A stretch of 64,000 nt of DNA from Bacteroides cutis (GCF_900241005.1 NZ_OEST01000003.1:62001-126000), one strand, 5' to 3'; positions 50,943 through 61,313 are shown, counted from the first letter of the stretch. The notes: generated by a model not told the origin, from the sequence alone. Made by a program: numbers and translations.

Positions 50943-52805
50943 ATGAAAAAGATAAAGAAACATTTTCATGTCATTATATTGATGTTGGGGTTGGTTACAA
51001 CCATCTCCTGTGAGGACTTGGCGTTTGGAGATAAATTCCTGCAGAAACCGCCCAGTACAGACGTTACTATCGATACTGTTTTCTCTACCGCTGAATATGC
51101 CCGCCGTGTATTGTGGTATAGTTATCAGTATCTGCCATACGGACTTGATACGAAGAACTATTGGACCGGTATGTGGTTGGGAAATTTGGAAGGACTGACA
51201 GATTTGAATTGCGATAATGTGGGATATTCCGGTGTACAAAAGATTTATTATAACGGCAATTACGATGCCGGAAAAGAAAATCGGCCACGCGCTACTTATA
51301 TGGCAACTAAGATGTGGTTTAACGATGCAGATACTCATATATGGTCTTCTATTCGTAACGCTTGGTTGGTAGTAGCCAATATAGATCGTGTGCCAGACAT
51401 GGACCAGGAGGAAAAAGAGCGCTTGAAAGCAGAGGCGAAAATGGTTGTGGCTGTTCAATATGCCAATATGCTACGCCACTATGGCGCATTGCCCATTATT
51501 GACCATGCGCTTGCGGCATCGGACGAAATGCCGGCACGTGCTACTCTGCAAGAAACGGTGGATTTCATTATTCGTTTGTTGGATGAAGCGATTAACTGTC
51601 CCCAATTCCCGTGGAGAGTTTCGGATGCGGATATGGCTCAGTGGGATGGACGCCTCTGCAAGGCAGGAGCCTATGGCTTAAAAGCGAGAGTACTGCTATT
51701 TGTCGCAAGTCCGCTATTTAATAGTGACCAACCTTATGCTGCAGGTGAAGCTTCCGAAAAATTGATGACTTGGTTTGGCGGTTATGACCACGAACGTTGG
51801 AAAAAGGCTATTGATGCCTGTGAAGCCTTTTTCACCGCATTGAATGCTAACGGCTATTTCCGGATGGTACAGAAAAGTGATGTTGCCGAGAATGAGTACC
51901 GTTATGCTTTCCGTAAGGCTTATTTTGATCGCGGTACTACTGAAACTTTGATATCTGTACACAGGAACATTTATAGCGCAAGTTTGAGTTCGGGAGATTT
52001 AATGTTATGGAACGCTATCCGTTGGGGTGGTTACAATCCGACCAAAGAATATTTCGACATGTTTCCTATGGCTGATGGTAGTGATTTTGACTGGAATAAT
52101 CCCGAACATACTAAAAATCCCTTTGTCAACCGTGATCCCCGTCTGAACGAAACTTTCCTGATGGATGGTGATATTTTTCAAGGAAGAACAGCGGGCTTGA
52201 CAGCTCCCAAGACAGATGATAAGGAAAATTATCCTGCAGGAAGAGATTGGGAAATAGGTGCCATGAACAAATTGAGCCTGAAGACCGGAATAGCTTGCCG
52301 GAAATGGGGACTGGATCGTGGTGCGGAACTGAAGGGACATGTCATTCAGTGGCCTTTCTTGCGCATAGCCGAACTTTATCTGACTTATGCGGAAGCATTG
52401 AATGAGTATCATCGAGGTCCTAATTCTACGGCATATAGCTATGTCAATCAGGTGCGCGCCCGTGTTGGTTTGGGAGGACTGAAGGAAGGAATGAACCAGG
52501 AACAGTTCCGTGCTGCCGTGCTTCGTGAACGTGCTTGTGAATTTGGTTATGAAGAAGTACGTTTCTTCGACTTAATTCGCTGGAAGATGGAAGAGAAGTT
52601 CACTACACCATTACATGGCCTGAATGTCTATAAAAACAAAAACGACGGTTCTTATATCTGTGAACCTTTCTCTCTTGCAAATTCAGACAGAAAGCGTGCT
52701 TGGTGGAATGCCGGTGGTTTCTCTCCAATCTGGTATCTAAGCGCTTTCCCTTCAGACGAGGTTAACAAACAATACGGATTGGTACAAAATCCGGGTTGGG
52801 AATAA
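50943..52805 (+). CDS. SusD-like surface glycan-binding lipoprotein
   Basis: A 620-residue lipoprotein with lipobox TTISC at residue 22 and the RagB/SusD fold: an N-terminal helical repeat region and the C-terminal WPFLRIAELYLTYAEALNEY and LRERACEFGYEEVRFFDLIRWK. It caps the SusC barrel encoded directly upstream and binds the substrate. It ends QNPGWE, as SusD proteins usually do. Confidence 0.92.
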   Translation: MKKIKKHFHVIILMLGLVTTISCEDLAFGDKFLQKPPSTDVTIDTVFSTAEYARRVLWYSYQYLPYGLDTKNYWTGMWLGNLEGLTDLNCDNVGYSGVQKIYYNGNYDAGKENRPRATYMATKMWFNDADTHIWSSIRNAWLVVANIDRVPDMDQEEKERLKAEAKMVVAVQYANMLRHYGALPIIDHALAASDEMPARATLQETVDFIIRLLDEAINCPQFPWRVSDADMAQWDGRLCKAGAYGLKARVLLFVASPLFNSDQPYAAGEASEKLMTWFGGYDHERWKKAIDACEAFFTALNANGYFRMVQKSDVAENEYRYAFRKAYFDRGTTETLISVHRNIYSASLSSGDLMLWNAIRWGGYNPTKEYFDMFPMADGSDFDWNNPEHTKNPFVNRDPRLNETFLMDGDIFQGRTAGLTAPKTDDKENYPAGRDWEIGAMNKLSLKTGIACRKWGLDRGAELKGHVIQWPFLRIAELYLTYAEALNEYHRGPNSTAYSYVNQVRARVGLGGLKEGMNQEQFRAAVLRERACEFGYEEVRFFDLIRWKMEEKFTTPLHGLNVYKNKNDGSYICEPFSLANSDRKRAWWNAGGFSPIWYLSAFPSDEVNKQYGLVQNPGWE

Positions 52806-52823
52806 TATTTCTGAAAATTAGAA

Positions 52824-55613
52824 ATGAAGATTATTATGAGTAAAAGATTAAATATACTATTAGCCGGTGTGTTGTGTTCATGTGGTATGATGGCACAACA
52901 AGATACTTTGACGGTTCATAAAAACCGGGAGGCAATAGAATTGGGACGTACTATTACCTATGACGCACAGGAAGTGACAGGTGCAATTTCTGTAGCTACT
53001 AATGACGCCCTTTCACATAAAAACAGTATCAAGCCTTCTAACCAATTGTTTGGTACAATTCCGGGCTTGCAGGTTTTACAAAACGCCGGTACAGTGTGGG
53101 AAAACGGAGCCACTATGTATATACGTGGACTTGGTACTACAAGTTCCAAAACTCCGCTCATCCTGGTCGATGGTTTTGAACGGTCTATTGACGAACTGAG
53201 TTCAGAAGAAATTGAATCTGTAAGTGTGTTGAAAGATGCTGTAGCCACTGCTTTGTATGGCATTCGCGGTGCCAATGGAGTGGTACTTGTGAAAACCAAA
53301 CGCGGAACAATGGGGGCACCCCGTATTAATTTCTCTTATGAGTTCAATATGGCTACTCCTAAATACTTACCGGATTTTGTAGATGGTTATACGTATGCCA
53401 ATGCCTTGAATGAGGCTATGAAAAATGACGGACTTGATCCTCGTTATTCTTCGGCCGAACTCGATGCTTTCAAAAACCAGACATATCCGAGTGTTTACCC
53501 GAATGTAGACTGGATGGATGAATCATTGAGAAATATGAGTTATGGAGATAATGTGAACTTCTCTGCACAAGGGGGTGGTAAGTTTGTACGTTATTATACA
53601 ATGTTGAACTTTTTGGATAATCGCGGTATTCTGAAACCTACGGAAGAAACCGATGGTTATTCTACTCAATTTAAGTATTCACGTTTGAATATCCGTACAA
53701 ATCTGGATATTACGGTGACTCCTACCACTACCGTACAGTTGAACTTGTTGGGTAATTTCTCTGAGCATAATCGTCCCGGAGAGTCGACAGGGAATATTTT
53801 CTCCGCATTGTATCAGGTTCCGTCAGGCGCTTTCCCTGTCAAGACAGATAGAGGCATTTATGGGGGTACAACAACTTATAGCAACAACCCGGTCGGTTTG
53901 ATTGCGGGCAGAGGATATGCCCGTTCACAAACTCGTGCCATGTATGCCGATATGCATTTGAAACAAGATTTGTCTGCCATTCTTCCCGGATGGTCGGCCG
54001 GTTTCAAAGTTGGTATCGACAATACGGCTTCCTATTGGGATAACAATACGAAGAACTTCGGTTATGAAGCAGCCACTATTGATTTGACAACTGGTGAAAA
54101 AGGGTATACAACACTTCGAAATGAAGGAACACTTTCTTTTTCAAAGAGTGTAGGTTCTGTAACGACCCACTTCAATTTGGAGGCATATACTAATTATATG
54201 AAGCAATGGAACAAGCATAACCTGAATGCTACTTTACTTTATTCAATGGATAAGAAGAACTCGAAAGACCAGAATACAGGACGTGCTTTTATGGACATAG
54301 TGGGTAGCGTACACTATGCTTACGACAACCGCTATTTGTTGGACTTCACAATGTCCGGTTCGGCTTCCAGTATCCTTGATCCGGATAAACGTTGGGGAAT
54401 TTTCCCGGCAGTAGGTGCCGGATGGGTTCTTTCTGAAGAAGACTTCATGAAGAATGACTGGTTGAACCTGTTGAAAGTAAGAGCGTCTTATGGTATTTCC
54501 GGACGTGCGGACTATGGTGTTAATCTTTTCCAGGATATTTATGGCAGTGGTAACTCATACTATTTCTGGACTACCAACCCAAGTTCTTCAAGTGGTATGA
54601 AGTTTACTCAATTAGGTATTGATAATATGACTTATGAAAAATCTCATAAACTGAATGTTGGTATAGATTTCAGAGCGTGGAATAAACTTTCTTTGACTTT
54701 GGATGCTTTCTACGATCATCGCACGGATATTCTGGTAGCCGGCAGTGGTGCCATTTCTCAGACATTCGGTATGTCTGTTCCCAGTATCAACGATGGTGTT
54801 GTAGATAATAAAGGAGTAGAAGTAGCTTTGAACTGGGATGATAAATTAGGTGATTTCTCTTATCATCTGGGCGGACAATTTACTTTTGCGCGCAATGAAA
54901 TTATCAATCAGAATGAGGAATATCGTCCTTATGATTATCTGAAACGTACAGGACGTCCTATCGGGCAGATTTATGGATATGAAGTTGTAGGAATATATCA
55001 GTCGCAAGAAGAAATTGATAATCGCGAAGTGAAACAATATTTGGGTAGTGTACGTCCGGGTGACTTGATGTTCAAAGATCAGAATGGAGATAACCGGGTT
55101 GACTCATACGACCAGGTGCCGTTGGGATATAATTCTACTTGTCCTGAGATTTATTATTCATTCGATTTAGGAGCTGAATATAAAGGTTTCGGTGTTTATG
55201 CGTTGTTCCAGGGAGTGGGTAATTATAGCCAAATATTGAACACACCGAGTCTTTACCGTCCTATCGTAAGTAATAATACAATTTCTACCTATTATTGGGA
55301 AAATCGCTGGAGCGAAACAAACCCGACCGGAACATTACCGCGTCTGACTTATTCCGGTTCAGATAATAACTACAGTACGAATTCGATGTGGGTGGCCGAT
55401 GCTTCTTATCTGAAATTGAGAACACTGGAGGTGTATTATAATTTCCCGTCCAGATTGCTCAAGAAAACTGGCTTCTTAGGGGGTGCTAAGCTTTTTGCCC
55501 GTGCACACGATTTGTTCAGCATTGATAATCTTGATCTTCGTGATCCGGAATCTATCGGTGCAGAACATCCTACGATGACTCAGTATACTTTCGGATTTAA
55601 TTTATCTTTCTAA
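52824..55613 (+). CDS. Second SusC-like transporter, lacking the regulatory-like domain
   Basis: A 929-residue TonB-dependent transporter, shorter than the first because the carboxypeptidase-regulatory-like domain is absent: the signal peptide (about 1-24) is followed after about 35 residues by the plug (NQLFGTIPGLQVLQNAGTVWENGA, VLKDAVATALYGIRGANGVVLVKTKRG). The rest is a normal barrel ending in FGFNLSF. An internal ATG at 52836 is an alternative start. It has its own SusD gene 13 nt downstream. Confidence 0.9.
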   Translation: MKIIMSKRLNILLAGVLCSCGMMAQQDTLTVHKNREAIELGRTITYDAQEVTGAISVATNDALSHKNSIKPSNQLFGTIPGLQVLQNAGTVWENGATMYIRGLGTTSSKTPLILVDGFERSIDELSSEEIESVSVLKDAVATALYGIRGANGVVLVKTKRGTMGAPRINFSYEFNMATPKYLPDFVDGYTYANALNEAMKNDGLDPRYSSAELDAFKNQTYPSVYPNVDWMDESLRNMSYGDNVNFSAQGGGKFVRYYTMLNFLDNRGILKPTEETDGYSTQFKYSRLNIRTNLDITVTPTTTVQLNLLGNFSEHNRPGESTGNIFSALYQVPSGAFPVKTDRGIYGGTTTYSNNPVGLIAGRGYARSQTRAMYADMHLKQDLSAILPGWSAGFKVGIDNTASYWDNNTKNFGYEAATIDLTTGEKGYTTLRNEGTLSFSKSVGSVTTHFNLEAYTNYMKQWNKHNLNATLLYSMDKKNSKDQNTGRAFMDIVGSVHYAYDNRYLLDFTMSGSASSILDPDKRWGIFPAVGAGWVLSEEDFMKNDWLNLLKVRASYGISGRADYGVNLFQDIYGSGNSYYFWTTNPSSSSGMKFTQLGIDNMTYEKSHKLNVGIDFRAWNKLSLTLDAFYDHRTDILVAGSGAISQTFGMSVPSINDGVVDNKGVEVALNWDDKLGDFSYHLGGQFTFARNEIINQNEEYRPYDYLKRTGRPIGQIYGYEVVGIYQSQEEIDNREVKQYLGSVRPGDLMFKDQNGDNRVDSYDQVPLGYNSTCPEIYYSFDLGAEYKGFGVYALFQGVGNYSQILNTPSLYRPIVSNNTISTYYWENRWSETNPTGTLPRLTYSGSDNNYSTNSMWVADASYLKLRTLEVYYNFPSRLLKKTGFLGGAKLFARAHDLFSIDNLDLRDPESIGAEHPTMTQYTFGFNLSF

Positions 55614-55626
55614 AACTTTGAATCGT

Positions 55627-57300
55627 ATGAAATTAAAGAAAATTTTTACAATACTACTCTTTGCAGGTTTATTGACGTCCTGTGACTTTATGGACTGCAA
55701 TGAATCGGATTATTACTCTTTGGAAGAGATCCGAGGAAGCTATAATCGTGTTAAGCAATTTGTAACGAATACCTACGGCTATCTGCCTTCAAACTTTTGT
55801 AATATTGACGGTGCTATGCTGGATGCAGCTACGGATGATGCCGTACATATTTATGAAACATCTGATATCCAACGTTTCGTGAATGGCACATGGTCGGCCA
55901 ACTATACGGTAGATGATAAGTTCAGTACTTATTACAATGGTATCCATGATGCAAATTTTTATCTGGAGAACCTGACAGGTTTGAAGTTTGAGACTTGGGA
56001 AAATAGTGATGACTACGAAGACTGGATGGTGAACTATCCAAACTTTGAAAATGAAATCCGCTTTTTGCGTGCTTACTTCTACTTTGAATTGGTAAGACGG
56101 TATCAGAATGTGCCTTTAATAACCAAAGTGATGACTATGGATGAGGCCAATGCTGCCGAGCCTGCTACAGCCGGACAAATTCTTGATTTTATAATCTCCG
56201 AATGTGCCGCGATAGCCGGTAAACTTCCGGTTAGTTATGCTAATATGCCGGGAGCGGAAAAGGGACACGCAACAAGAGCCACAGCTTTGGCATTGAAAGC
56301 GCGTGCAGCCCTCTATGCGGCAAGTCCGCTTTATAACACAAGCAACGATAATAGCAAATGGGTAGCTGCTGCAGAAGCTGCCTATGAAATAATCGGACAG
56401 AAATCAGAGTTGGGGGTTGACTTGGACGCATCATTCTCCAATCTGTTTGGGGCGACCAATTACAACAGTAAAGAGGTCATTTTGGTACGTGCCACCGGAA
56501 CAAGTTCGTCTTTTGAAAGTGCCAACTTCCCGAAAGGGGTGACTGGTGGAAATACCACTACTTGTCCGACGGAGAACCTGGCAAGTGCTTTTGAAATGAA
56601 TAATGGTACCGCTTTCGATTGGAACAATGCTGCCATGCGTGCGAACCCTTATAAAGACAGAGATCCGCGTTTTTATCTGACAATTGTTCACAACGGAATG
56701 GCATGGCCGTCGACCAAGGCCGTAGAAATATGGGAAGGGGGCGCTAACGGACTTCCTTTGACCAATGCCACTACTACCGGTTATTATTTGCGCAAGTATG
56801 TAGATAAGAGTATTACTTTTGATGCCGGTTCAGCTTCGGCAAGTACTAATCATAACTGGATTTTGTTCCGTTATGCTGAAGTATTGCTGAACTATGCGGA
56901 GGCTATGGTCAATGCTTATGGAGATATTAACCGTACAACTGCCAATTGCGCCATGAGTGCATTGGAGGCTGTCAATGCAGTGCGTGGTAGAACAGGTGTA
57001 AAGATGCCGCCTTTGCCGGGCAACTTGTCTGCAACCGATTTCTTGAAACGTGTGAAGAATGAACGCCGTGTGGAACTGGCTTTCGAGGGACATCGTTTCT
57101 GGGATTTGCGCCGCTGGAAAGAGTTGGATGAATCGAAGGACATCTATGCTGTAAAGATCACGAAGAATGGTGACGAGATATCTTATAAGAAAGCGACATT
57201 AGAATCTCGTACCATAGAAGACAAGTTATACTTCTATCCGATTGCTAATACAGAGTTGTTCAAGAATGGTAATCTGAAGCAAAATCCGGGTTGGAATTGA
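55627..57300 (+). CDS. Second SusD-like lipoprotein
   Basis: The ATG at 55627 (MKLKKIFTILLFAGLLTSC) is preferred over a TTG nine bases earlier. 557 residues, lipobox LLTSC (Cys19), the FLRAYFYFELVRRYQNVPLITKVM helical core and C-terminal NERRVELAFEGHRFWDLRRWKELD. It is the partner of the second SusC-like protein. A terminator follows 22 nt after the stop. Confidence 0.92.
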   Translation: MKLKKIFTILLFAGLLTSCDFMDCNESDYYSLEEIRGSYNRVKQFVTNTYGYLPSNFCNIDGAMLDAATDDAVHIYETSDIQRFVNGTWSANYTVDDKFSTYYNGIHDANFYLENLTGLKFETWENSDDYEDWMVNYPNFENEIRFLRAYFYFELVRRYQNVPLITKVMTMDEANAAEPATAGQILDFIISECAAIAGKLPVSYANMPGAEKGHATRATALALKARAALYAASPLYNTSNDNSKWVAAAEAAYEIIGQKSELGVDLDASFSNLFGATNYNSKEVILVRATGTSSSFESANFPKGVTGGNTTTCPTENLASAFEMNNGTAFDWNNAAMRANPYKDRDPRFYLTIVHNGMAWPSTKAVEIWEGGANGLPLTNATTTGYYLRKYVDKSITFDAGSASASTNHNWILFRYAEVLLNYAEAMVNAYGDINRTTANCAMSALEAVNAVRGRTGVKMPPLPGNLSATDFLKRVKNERRVELAFEGHRFWDLRRWKELDESKDIYAVKITKNGDEISYKKATLESRTIEDKLYFYPIANTELFKNGNLKQNPGWN

Positions 57301-57321
57301 TATATGTAGAATAGAAAATGA

Positions 57322-57358
57322 CCACACCGGTAAACTGTTGTCCCGGTGTGGTTTTTTT
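57322..57358 (+). terminator. Terminator between the Sus genes and the glycosidases
   Basis: CCACACCGG (57322-57330) pairs with CCGGTGTGG (57343-57351) and seven T follow. It may reduce expression of the glycosidase genes relative to the transporter genes. Confidence 0.88.
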
Positions 57359-57381
57359 ATAACTTAATTTGATTATTATTT

Positions 57382-58239
57382 ATGAAGTTATTTTGGAGTA
57401 CACTCTTTATAGGATGTTGTATAGTTATTTCTTGTGGAAACGATACTCACGGAGAGGAAGCGTCGGCTACTTCCCCTTGGGTGGATGTGGATACTCCTTC
57501 GGATGCTCTTCCCGTCAATACTCTGATCGGTAAAGGGTGGAAGTTGGCTTTCAGCGATGAGTTCAATGACAACAGAGTCGATTTCAATAAATGGGTAATT
57601 AAGGATGAATCGAGAGGTTCGCGTCCGAACTTAGGTATTAAGGAATGGTTTTTCAAACCGGAGAATGTGGTAGAGGCTGATGGAGACTTGGTCTTGAAAG
57701 TGACAAAGGTAGGTGAAGATGTGATGCATTGCAGTTCCGTCTATTCCAATGGAAAGTATTACATGAAATATGGTTATGCAGAAGCGCGGATTAAATTGGC
57801 GGACATGAACTCGGCGGCTCTGACTGCCTTCTGGTTGCAAAGCAATTCAATGAGTAAAGTCGATGGTACAGGTAATGACGGTGCTGAAATTGATGTCTTC
57901 GAGTCTGCGTATCTGGCAGATGAGGTGATTTCTACTATCCATATAGACGGTTATGGTGCCGACCATCAAGAGAAGAACTTCCGCTATGCTACTCCCGGTG
58001 TGTTTCAAGGATATCATGTGTGGGGTGTTTTATGGAATGAGAAGAGTGTAAAGATATACTATGACGGAGAATTTATGGCTGAGTTTGATGAAAAGTGGGT
58101 TCCTCGGGTGGAAGAATTTCTTTATTTATCCACAGTGGCAACTTTTAGCGGTCAGGGTGACTTTAAGGGAAAGCCTGCTGACTCTTGGCTAAGTGAAGCC
58201 CGTTTTGATTATGTTCGGGTATGGACTAATGATAAATAA
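57382..58239 (+). CDS. Glycoside hydrolase family 16 lipoprotein
   Basis: A 285-residue lipoprotein (lipobox VISC, Cys19) with the GH16 fold. The catalytic motif is GAEIDVFES (E-x-D-x-x-E, about residues 170-178), preceded by the family features AFSDEFNDNRVDFNKWVI and YGYAEARIKL, and followed by HVWGVLWNEKSVKIYYDGEF. GH16 enzymes split beta-1,3/1,4 glucans or galactans; the surface location suggests first attack on the polymer. It overlaps the next gene by one base (TAATG). Confidence 0.9.
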   Translation: MKLFWSTLFIGCCIVISCGNDTHGEEASATSPWVDVDTPSDALPVNTLIGKGWKLAFSDEFNDNRVDFNKWVIKDESRGSRPNLGIKEWFFKPENVVEADGDLVLKVTKVGEDVMHCSSVYSNGKYYMKYGYAEARIKLADMNSAALTAFWLQSNSMSKVDGTGNDGAEIDVFESAYLADEVISTIHIDGYGADHQEKNFRYATPGVFQGYHVWGVLWNEKSVKIYYDGEFMAEFDEKWVPRVEEFLYLSTVATFSGQGDFKGKPADSWLSEARFDYVRVWTNDK

Positions 58240-59489
58240 TGAAAGAAATTATGAGAATAAGATTGATGAGCATTGTATGCTTGGGGGCATTCCTTTTTTC
58301 GTGTAAGGGGAACAAGCAAGAAGCCGATTTCGTAGTGAATGGCTTTGCAAGGGCGGAGCAACAGTTATCCGCACAATTGAGTGAACTTCCCGAACCTACC
58401 GGGTATCCCCGTACAATAGATCGTAATGGAAACTTGAGGGTTACCCATAAAAATGATTGGACCGAAGGTTTCTATCCGGGATGTCTATGGTATATGTATG
58501 AGTATGAGGACGACAAAAAATGGAAGGATGCCGCTGTGAAATGGACGGAAGCGCTTGAATCCTTGAAGACACAAACCAATCATCATGATATAGGCTTTTT
58601 AATGTATTGTAGTTTTGGAAATGGTTATAGATTGACAGGTAATGAGGCATACAAAGAGATTTTGTTGGAATCTGCCCGTTCGTTATGTACCCGTTTCAAT
58701 GAAAAGATAGGTTGCATCGAGTCATGGAATTACCGGAAGGCTTGGAACGGAAAGGATGAGTGGTTTTACCCGGTGATTATAGATAATATGATGAACCTGG
58801 AGTTGCTCTATTTTGCTTCCAAGGTAACCGGTGATTCTATTTATGCCAGGATTGCCAACAAGCATGCTGAAACGACAGCCCTTAACCATTTCCGTAAAGA
58901 CTACAGTACCTATCATGTGGTTAATTATGACGAAACAACTGGCAGAGTGCTTCACCAGGCCACTTGTCAGGGATTTTCTGATAATTCAACATGGGCGCGC
59001 GGACAGGCATGGGCTATTTATGGTTATACAATGGCTTATCGTGAGACTCAAAGACATGATTTCCTGAATATGGCGATACATGCCGCCGACTTCTGGTTGA
59101 ACCATCCTAATTTACCCGAAGACGGAGTACCATATTGGGATTTTAATGCCGGTCAAGACGGTTATGTACCCGATTGGAATTATGATCCGCAGGCTTTCAA
59201 GATAATTCCCCGTGATGCATCGGCAGCGGCAATTGCAGCTTCTGCATTCTTGGAATTGGCAGATTATGTGGACGGCGGAGGAAAGTATGAACAAGCTGCA
59301 GAACACATATTGAAAAGTTTGTCTTCTCCGGCATACTTGGCGGAGCCAGGTACAAATTGCAACTTTGTTTTAATGCACAGTGTAGGCAGCATCCCTCATT
59401 CAAGTGAGATAGATGTTCCTTTGGTATATGCGGATTATTATTATCTGGAAGCACTGTTGAGGTATAATAATAGAAAGAATAAGAGGTAA
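58239..59489 (+). CDS. Glycoside hydrolase family 88 lipoprotein (unsaturated glucuronyl hydrolase)
   Basis: A 416-residue lipoprotein (lipobox LFSC) with the GH88 (alpha/alpha)6 barrel: NDWTEGFYPGCLWYMYEY, catalytic-type HHDIGFLMYCSFGNGYRLTG, and STWARGQAWAIYGYTMAYRETQ. GH88 removes unsaturated uronic acids left by polysaccharide lyases. No lyase gene is in the window, so one must act elsewhere or the substrate already has unsaturated ends. An ATG at 58251 is an alternative start. Confidence 0.9.
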   Translation: MKEIMRIRLMSIVCLGAFLFSCKGNKQEADFVVNGFARAEQQLSAQLSELPEPTGYPRTIDRNGNLRVTHKNDWTEGFYPGCLWYMYEYEDDKKWKDAAVKWTEALESLKTQTNHHDIGFLMYCSFGNGYRLTGNEAYKEILLESARSLCTRFNEKIGCIESWNYRKAWNGKDEWFYPVIIDNMMNLELLYFASKVTGDSIYARIANKHAETTALNHFRKDYSTYHVVNYDETTGRVLHQATCQGFSDNSTWARGQAWAIYGYTMAYRETQRHDFLNMAIHAADFWLNHPNLPEDGVPYWDFNAGQDGYVPDWNYDPQAFKIIPRDASAAAIAASAFLELADYVDGGGKYEQAAEHILKSLSSPAYLAEPGTNCNFVLMHSVGSIPHSSEIDVPLVYADYYYLEALLRYNNRKNKR

Positions 59490-59500
59490 TCAGATTGACG

Positions 59501-60220
59501 ATGCATCGTATCTGGAGAAAATTATCAAAAATAGTATTTCTGTTGCTGTTTGTAAATGTAATAGAACATGTTTGCGCTCAAAATGGCAGATTGTTTTTTT
59601 CTGTTTATTCCGACTATCTGTCTAAAGTATATGATATCTCATGGAAACGTCCGAAAGGATTTACGGATTTACATACATCTATCTATTGGAGTCCATGTGG
59701 AAAAAAATCTTCTACTCTAAGCTACAATTTCATTTTCAGATCGAAAGATGCCGATTGTATGATTATGTATCCGGAAATAGGACTTACCTATTTTCCTAAG
59801 AATAAAATTAAAATGATAAATATCAAGCGGTTGATATATGGAGATTTGGGATGTATAGGAAAAGACGGTATATTGCAGGAGAGTGCTGTTCGTGAATTCG
59901 AGGAGCGTGTCATTATCTTGAGTAGTGACGACGCCAAGAAGTTCTTCAATGCCGACTCTGTTCATGTTTGCACAATTCCTTTGGAACAACCTTATCAGGG
60001 AAAGTATCCATATTGTACTGGAATCTACGTTTCCAAACAGAACCGTCCGGACATGTACTTTAAATGCTTCTTTACCAAGAGAGGGAAGCAAAAAGAAGAT
60101 GAGTATTTGGGTAAGCTATATAAGGCTATCGGATATCGTAATGAGAATTGGACGTATGATGACGAAAAATATGTACAGGAAAACTATAAGTTATATTTGA
60201 AGAAGCGAAGTAATAAATAG
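59501..60220 (+). CDS. Unknown secreted protein (239 aa)
   Basis: The ATG at 59501 (MHRIWRKLSKIVFLLLFVNVIEHVCAQ) gives a clear signal peptide ending at VCAQ; a TTG six bases earlier is less likely. The rest has repeated aromatic segments and no recognised domain. It is 11 nt after the GH88 gene and may be in the same transcript. Possibly a surface or periplasmic accessory. Confidence 0.7.
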   Translation: MHRIWRKLSKIVFLLLFVNVIEHVCAQNGRLFFSVYSDYLSKVYDISWKRPKGFTDLHTSIYWSPCGKKSSTLSYNFIFRSKDADCMIMYPEIGLTYFPKNKIKMINIKRLIYGDLGCIGKDGILQESAVREFEERVIILSSDDAKKFFNADSVHVCTIPLEQPYQGKYPYCTGIYVSKQNRPDMYFKCFFTKRGKQKEDEYLGKLYKAIGYRNENWTYDDEKYVQENYKLYLKKRSNK

Positions 60221-60381
60221 AATATAGTATCAGTTTTCATTAGGCAATTATAATAGATTTAATAATTAGATTAACACTACAAGACTTCTAACCTTATTAT
60301 CAAACACTGGATAGATTTGATAAACGAACGTGGAGTGGGAGAGACCGTGAGGCCTTTCCCATTTTTGTCATTGATTGAGTC

Positions 60382-60514
60382 CGTTTCCCCTAATGGGAAC
60401 ACTCGTTTCCTATTGTGGGGAACGACAATTTCCCTTAATGGAAACGCTCGTTCCCTACCATGGAAACTGCCGTTTCTATCAATGGGAACTACCGTTTCTC
60501 TTAATGGGAACGGG
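60382..60514. repeat. Six 22-bp palindromic tandem repeats
   Basis: Units begin at about 60382, 60404, 60426, 60449, 60471 and 60493, with consensus CGTTTCCCTTAATGGGAACN. Each is itself a small palindrome (GTTTCCC..GGGAAC). They lie between the secreted-protein gene and the 3' end of the rhomboid gene. The rest of 60221-60559 shows no gene. Confidence 0.75.
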
Positions 60515-60559
60515 AGTGTCCACTTATGGAGAACAGATTAATCTTAAAAGACAAATAGG

Positions 60560-61234
60560 CTATTCAACGTTATTGTCTCCTTTCAACCCATTATCGGACT
60601 CTTCTTTTCCGGAAGATTCGTTTTCATTGTTTTCTTCATCCTCTTCGTCTGCAAAAGGATCGGGACGTCGAGGCCCGTGTCCCATGAATGCCAGTGCGCA
60701 AAGGGTGCCGGCTATCGCTCCGCTGAGATGCCCTTCCCAGGAGGTGGTCACTTTGGCGAACTGTGGAAACATGTTCCACACCAATCCTCCATAAAGGAAA
60801 GTAATCAGAAGGGATATGGCTATGAGTGGAACATGTTTACGCAATAACCCGCTGAAAAACAGAAAAAACGCCAGCCCGTAGATGATACCGCTTGCACCGA
60901 TATGCCATCCGGGTTTGCCTATAAGAAAAGTAAGAAGCCCGCAACCTGTCCAGATGGTAAAAAAAATGTAAGGTGCGAGGTGACGGTAAAAGTAAAACAG
61001 GCACCAAGACAGAAAAAACAATGGGATTGTGTTGGCAAAAAGATGTCTGAAACTGCTATGGACAAGCGGGTGTGCAAAAATTCCGAACACTCCGCGCTTC
61101 TCCATAGGATATACTCCTAATCGGGTAAAATCCCAGTCCATACCTATTTCCATAAATTTCAGTATATATAAGATGAGGAGCAGAAAAAGCGGAATGACCG
61201 CTGCCAGAACTATTCGTTGAAGGTCATGCTTCAT
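60560..61234 (-). CDS. Rhomboid-family intramembrane serine protease
   Basis: A 224-residue protein with six hydrophobic helices. The catalytic serine is in WHIGASGIIYGL and the histidine in SWEGHLSGAIAGTLCALAFMG; the N-terminal loop has GIFAHPLVHSSFRHLFANTIPLFFLSWCLF, the family's HPLxH..xHLxxN motif. It cleaves membrane-anchored substrates. The C-terminal tail (about 30 residues) is acidic and disordered. Confidence 0.9.
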   Translation of the reverse strand: MKHDLQRIVLAAVIPLFLLLILYILKFMEIGMDWDFTRLGVYPMEKRGVFGIFAHPLVHSSFRHLFANTIPLFFLSWCLFYFYRHLAPYIFFTIWTGCGLLTFLIGKPGWHIGASGIIYGLAFFLFFSGLLRKHVPLIAISLLITFLYGGLVWNMFPQFAKVTTSWEGHLSGAIAGTLCALAFMGHGPRRPDPFADEEDEENNENESSGKEESDNGLKGDNNVE

Positions 61235-61313
61235 ATATTGTACAAGGATTAATTATTTTCGCACAATGCTACGAATTATTTATTTGAAAAACGAAAAAAA
61301 ACTGACTTTTTAT

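Noticed and set aside
60382..60514. Possible CRISPR array
   Set aside because: Units are contiguous without unique spacers and no cas gene is nearby.
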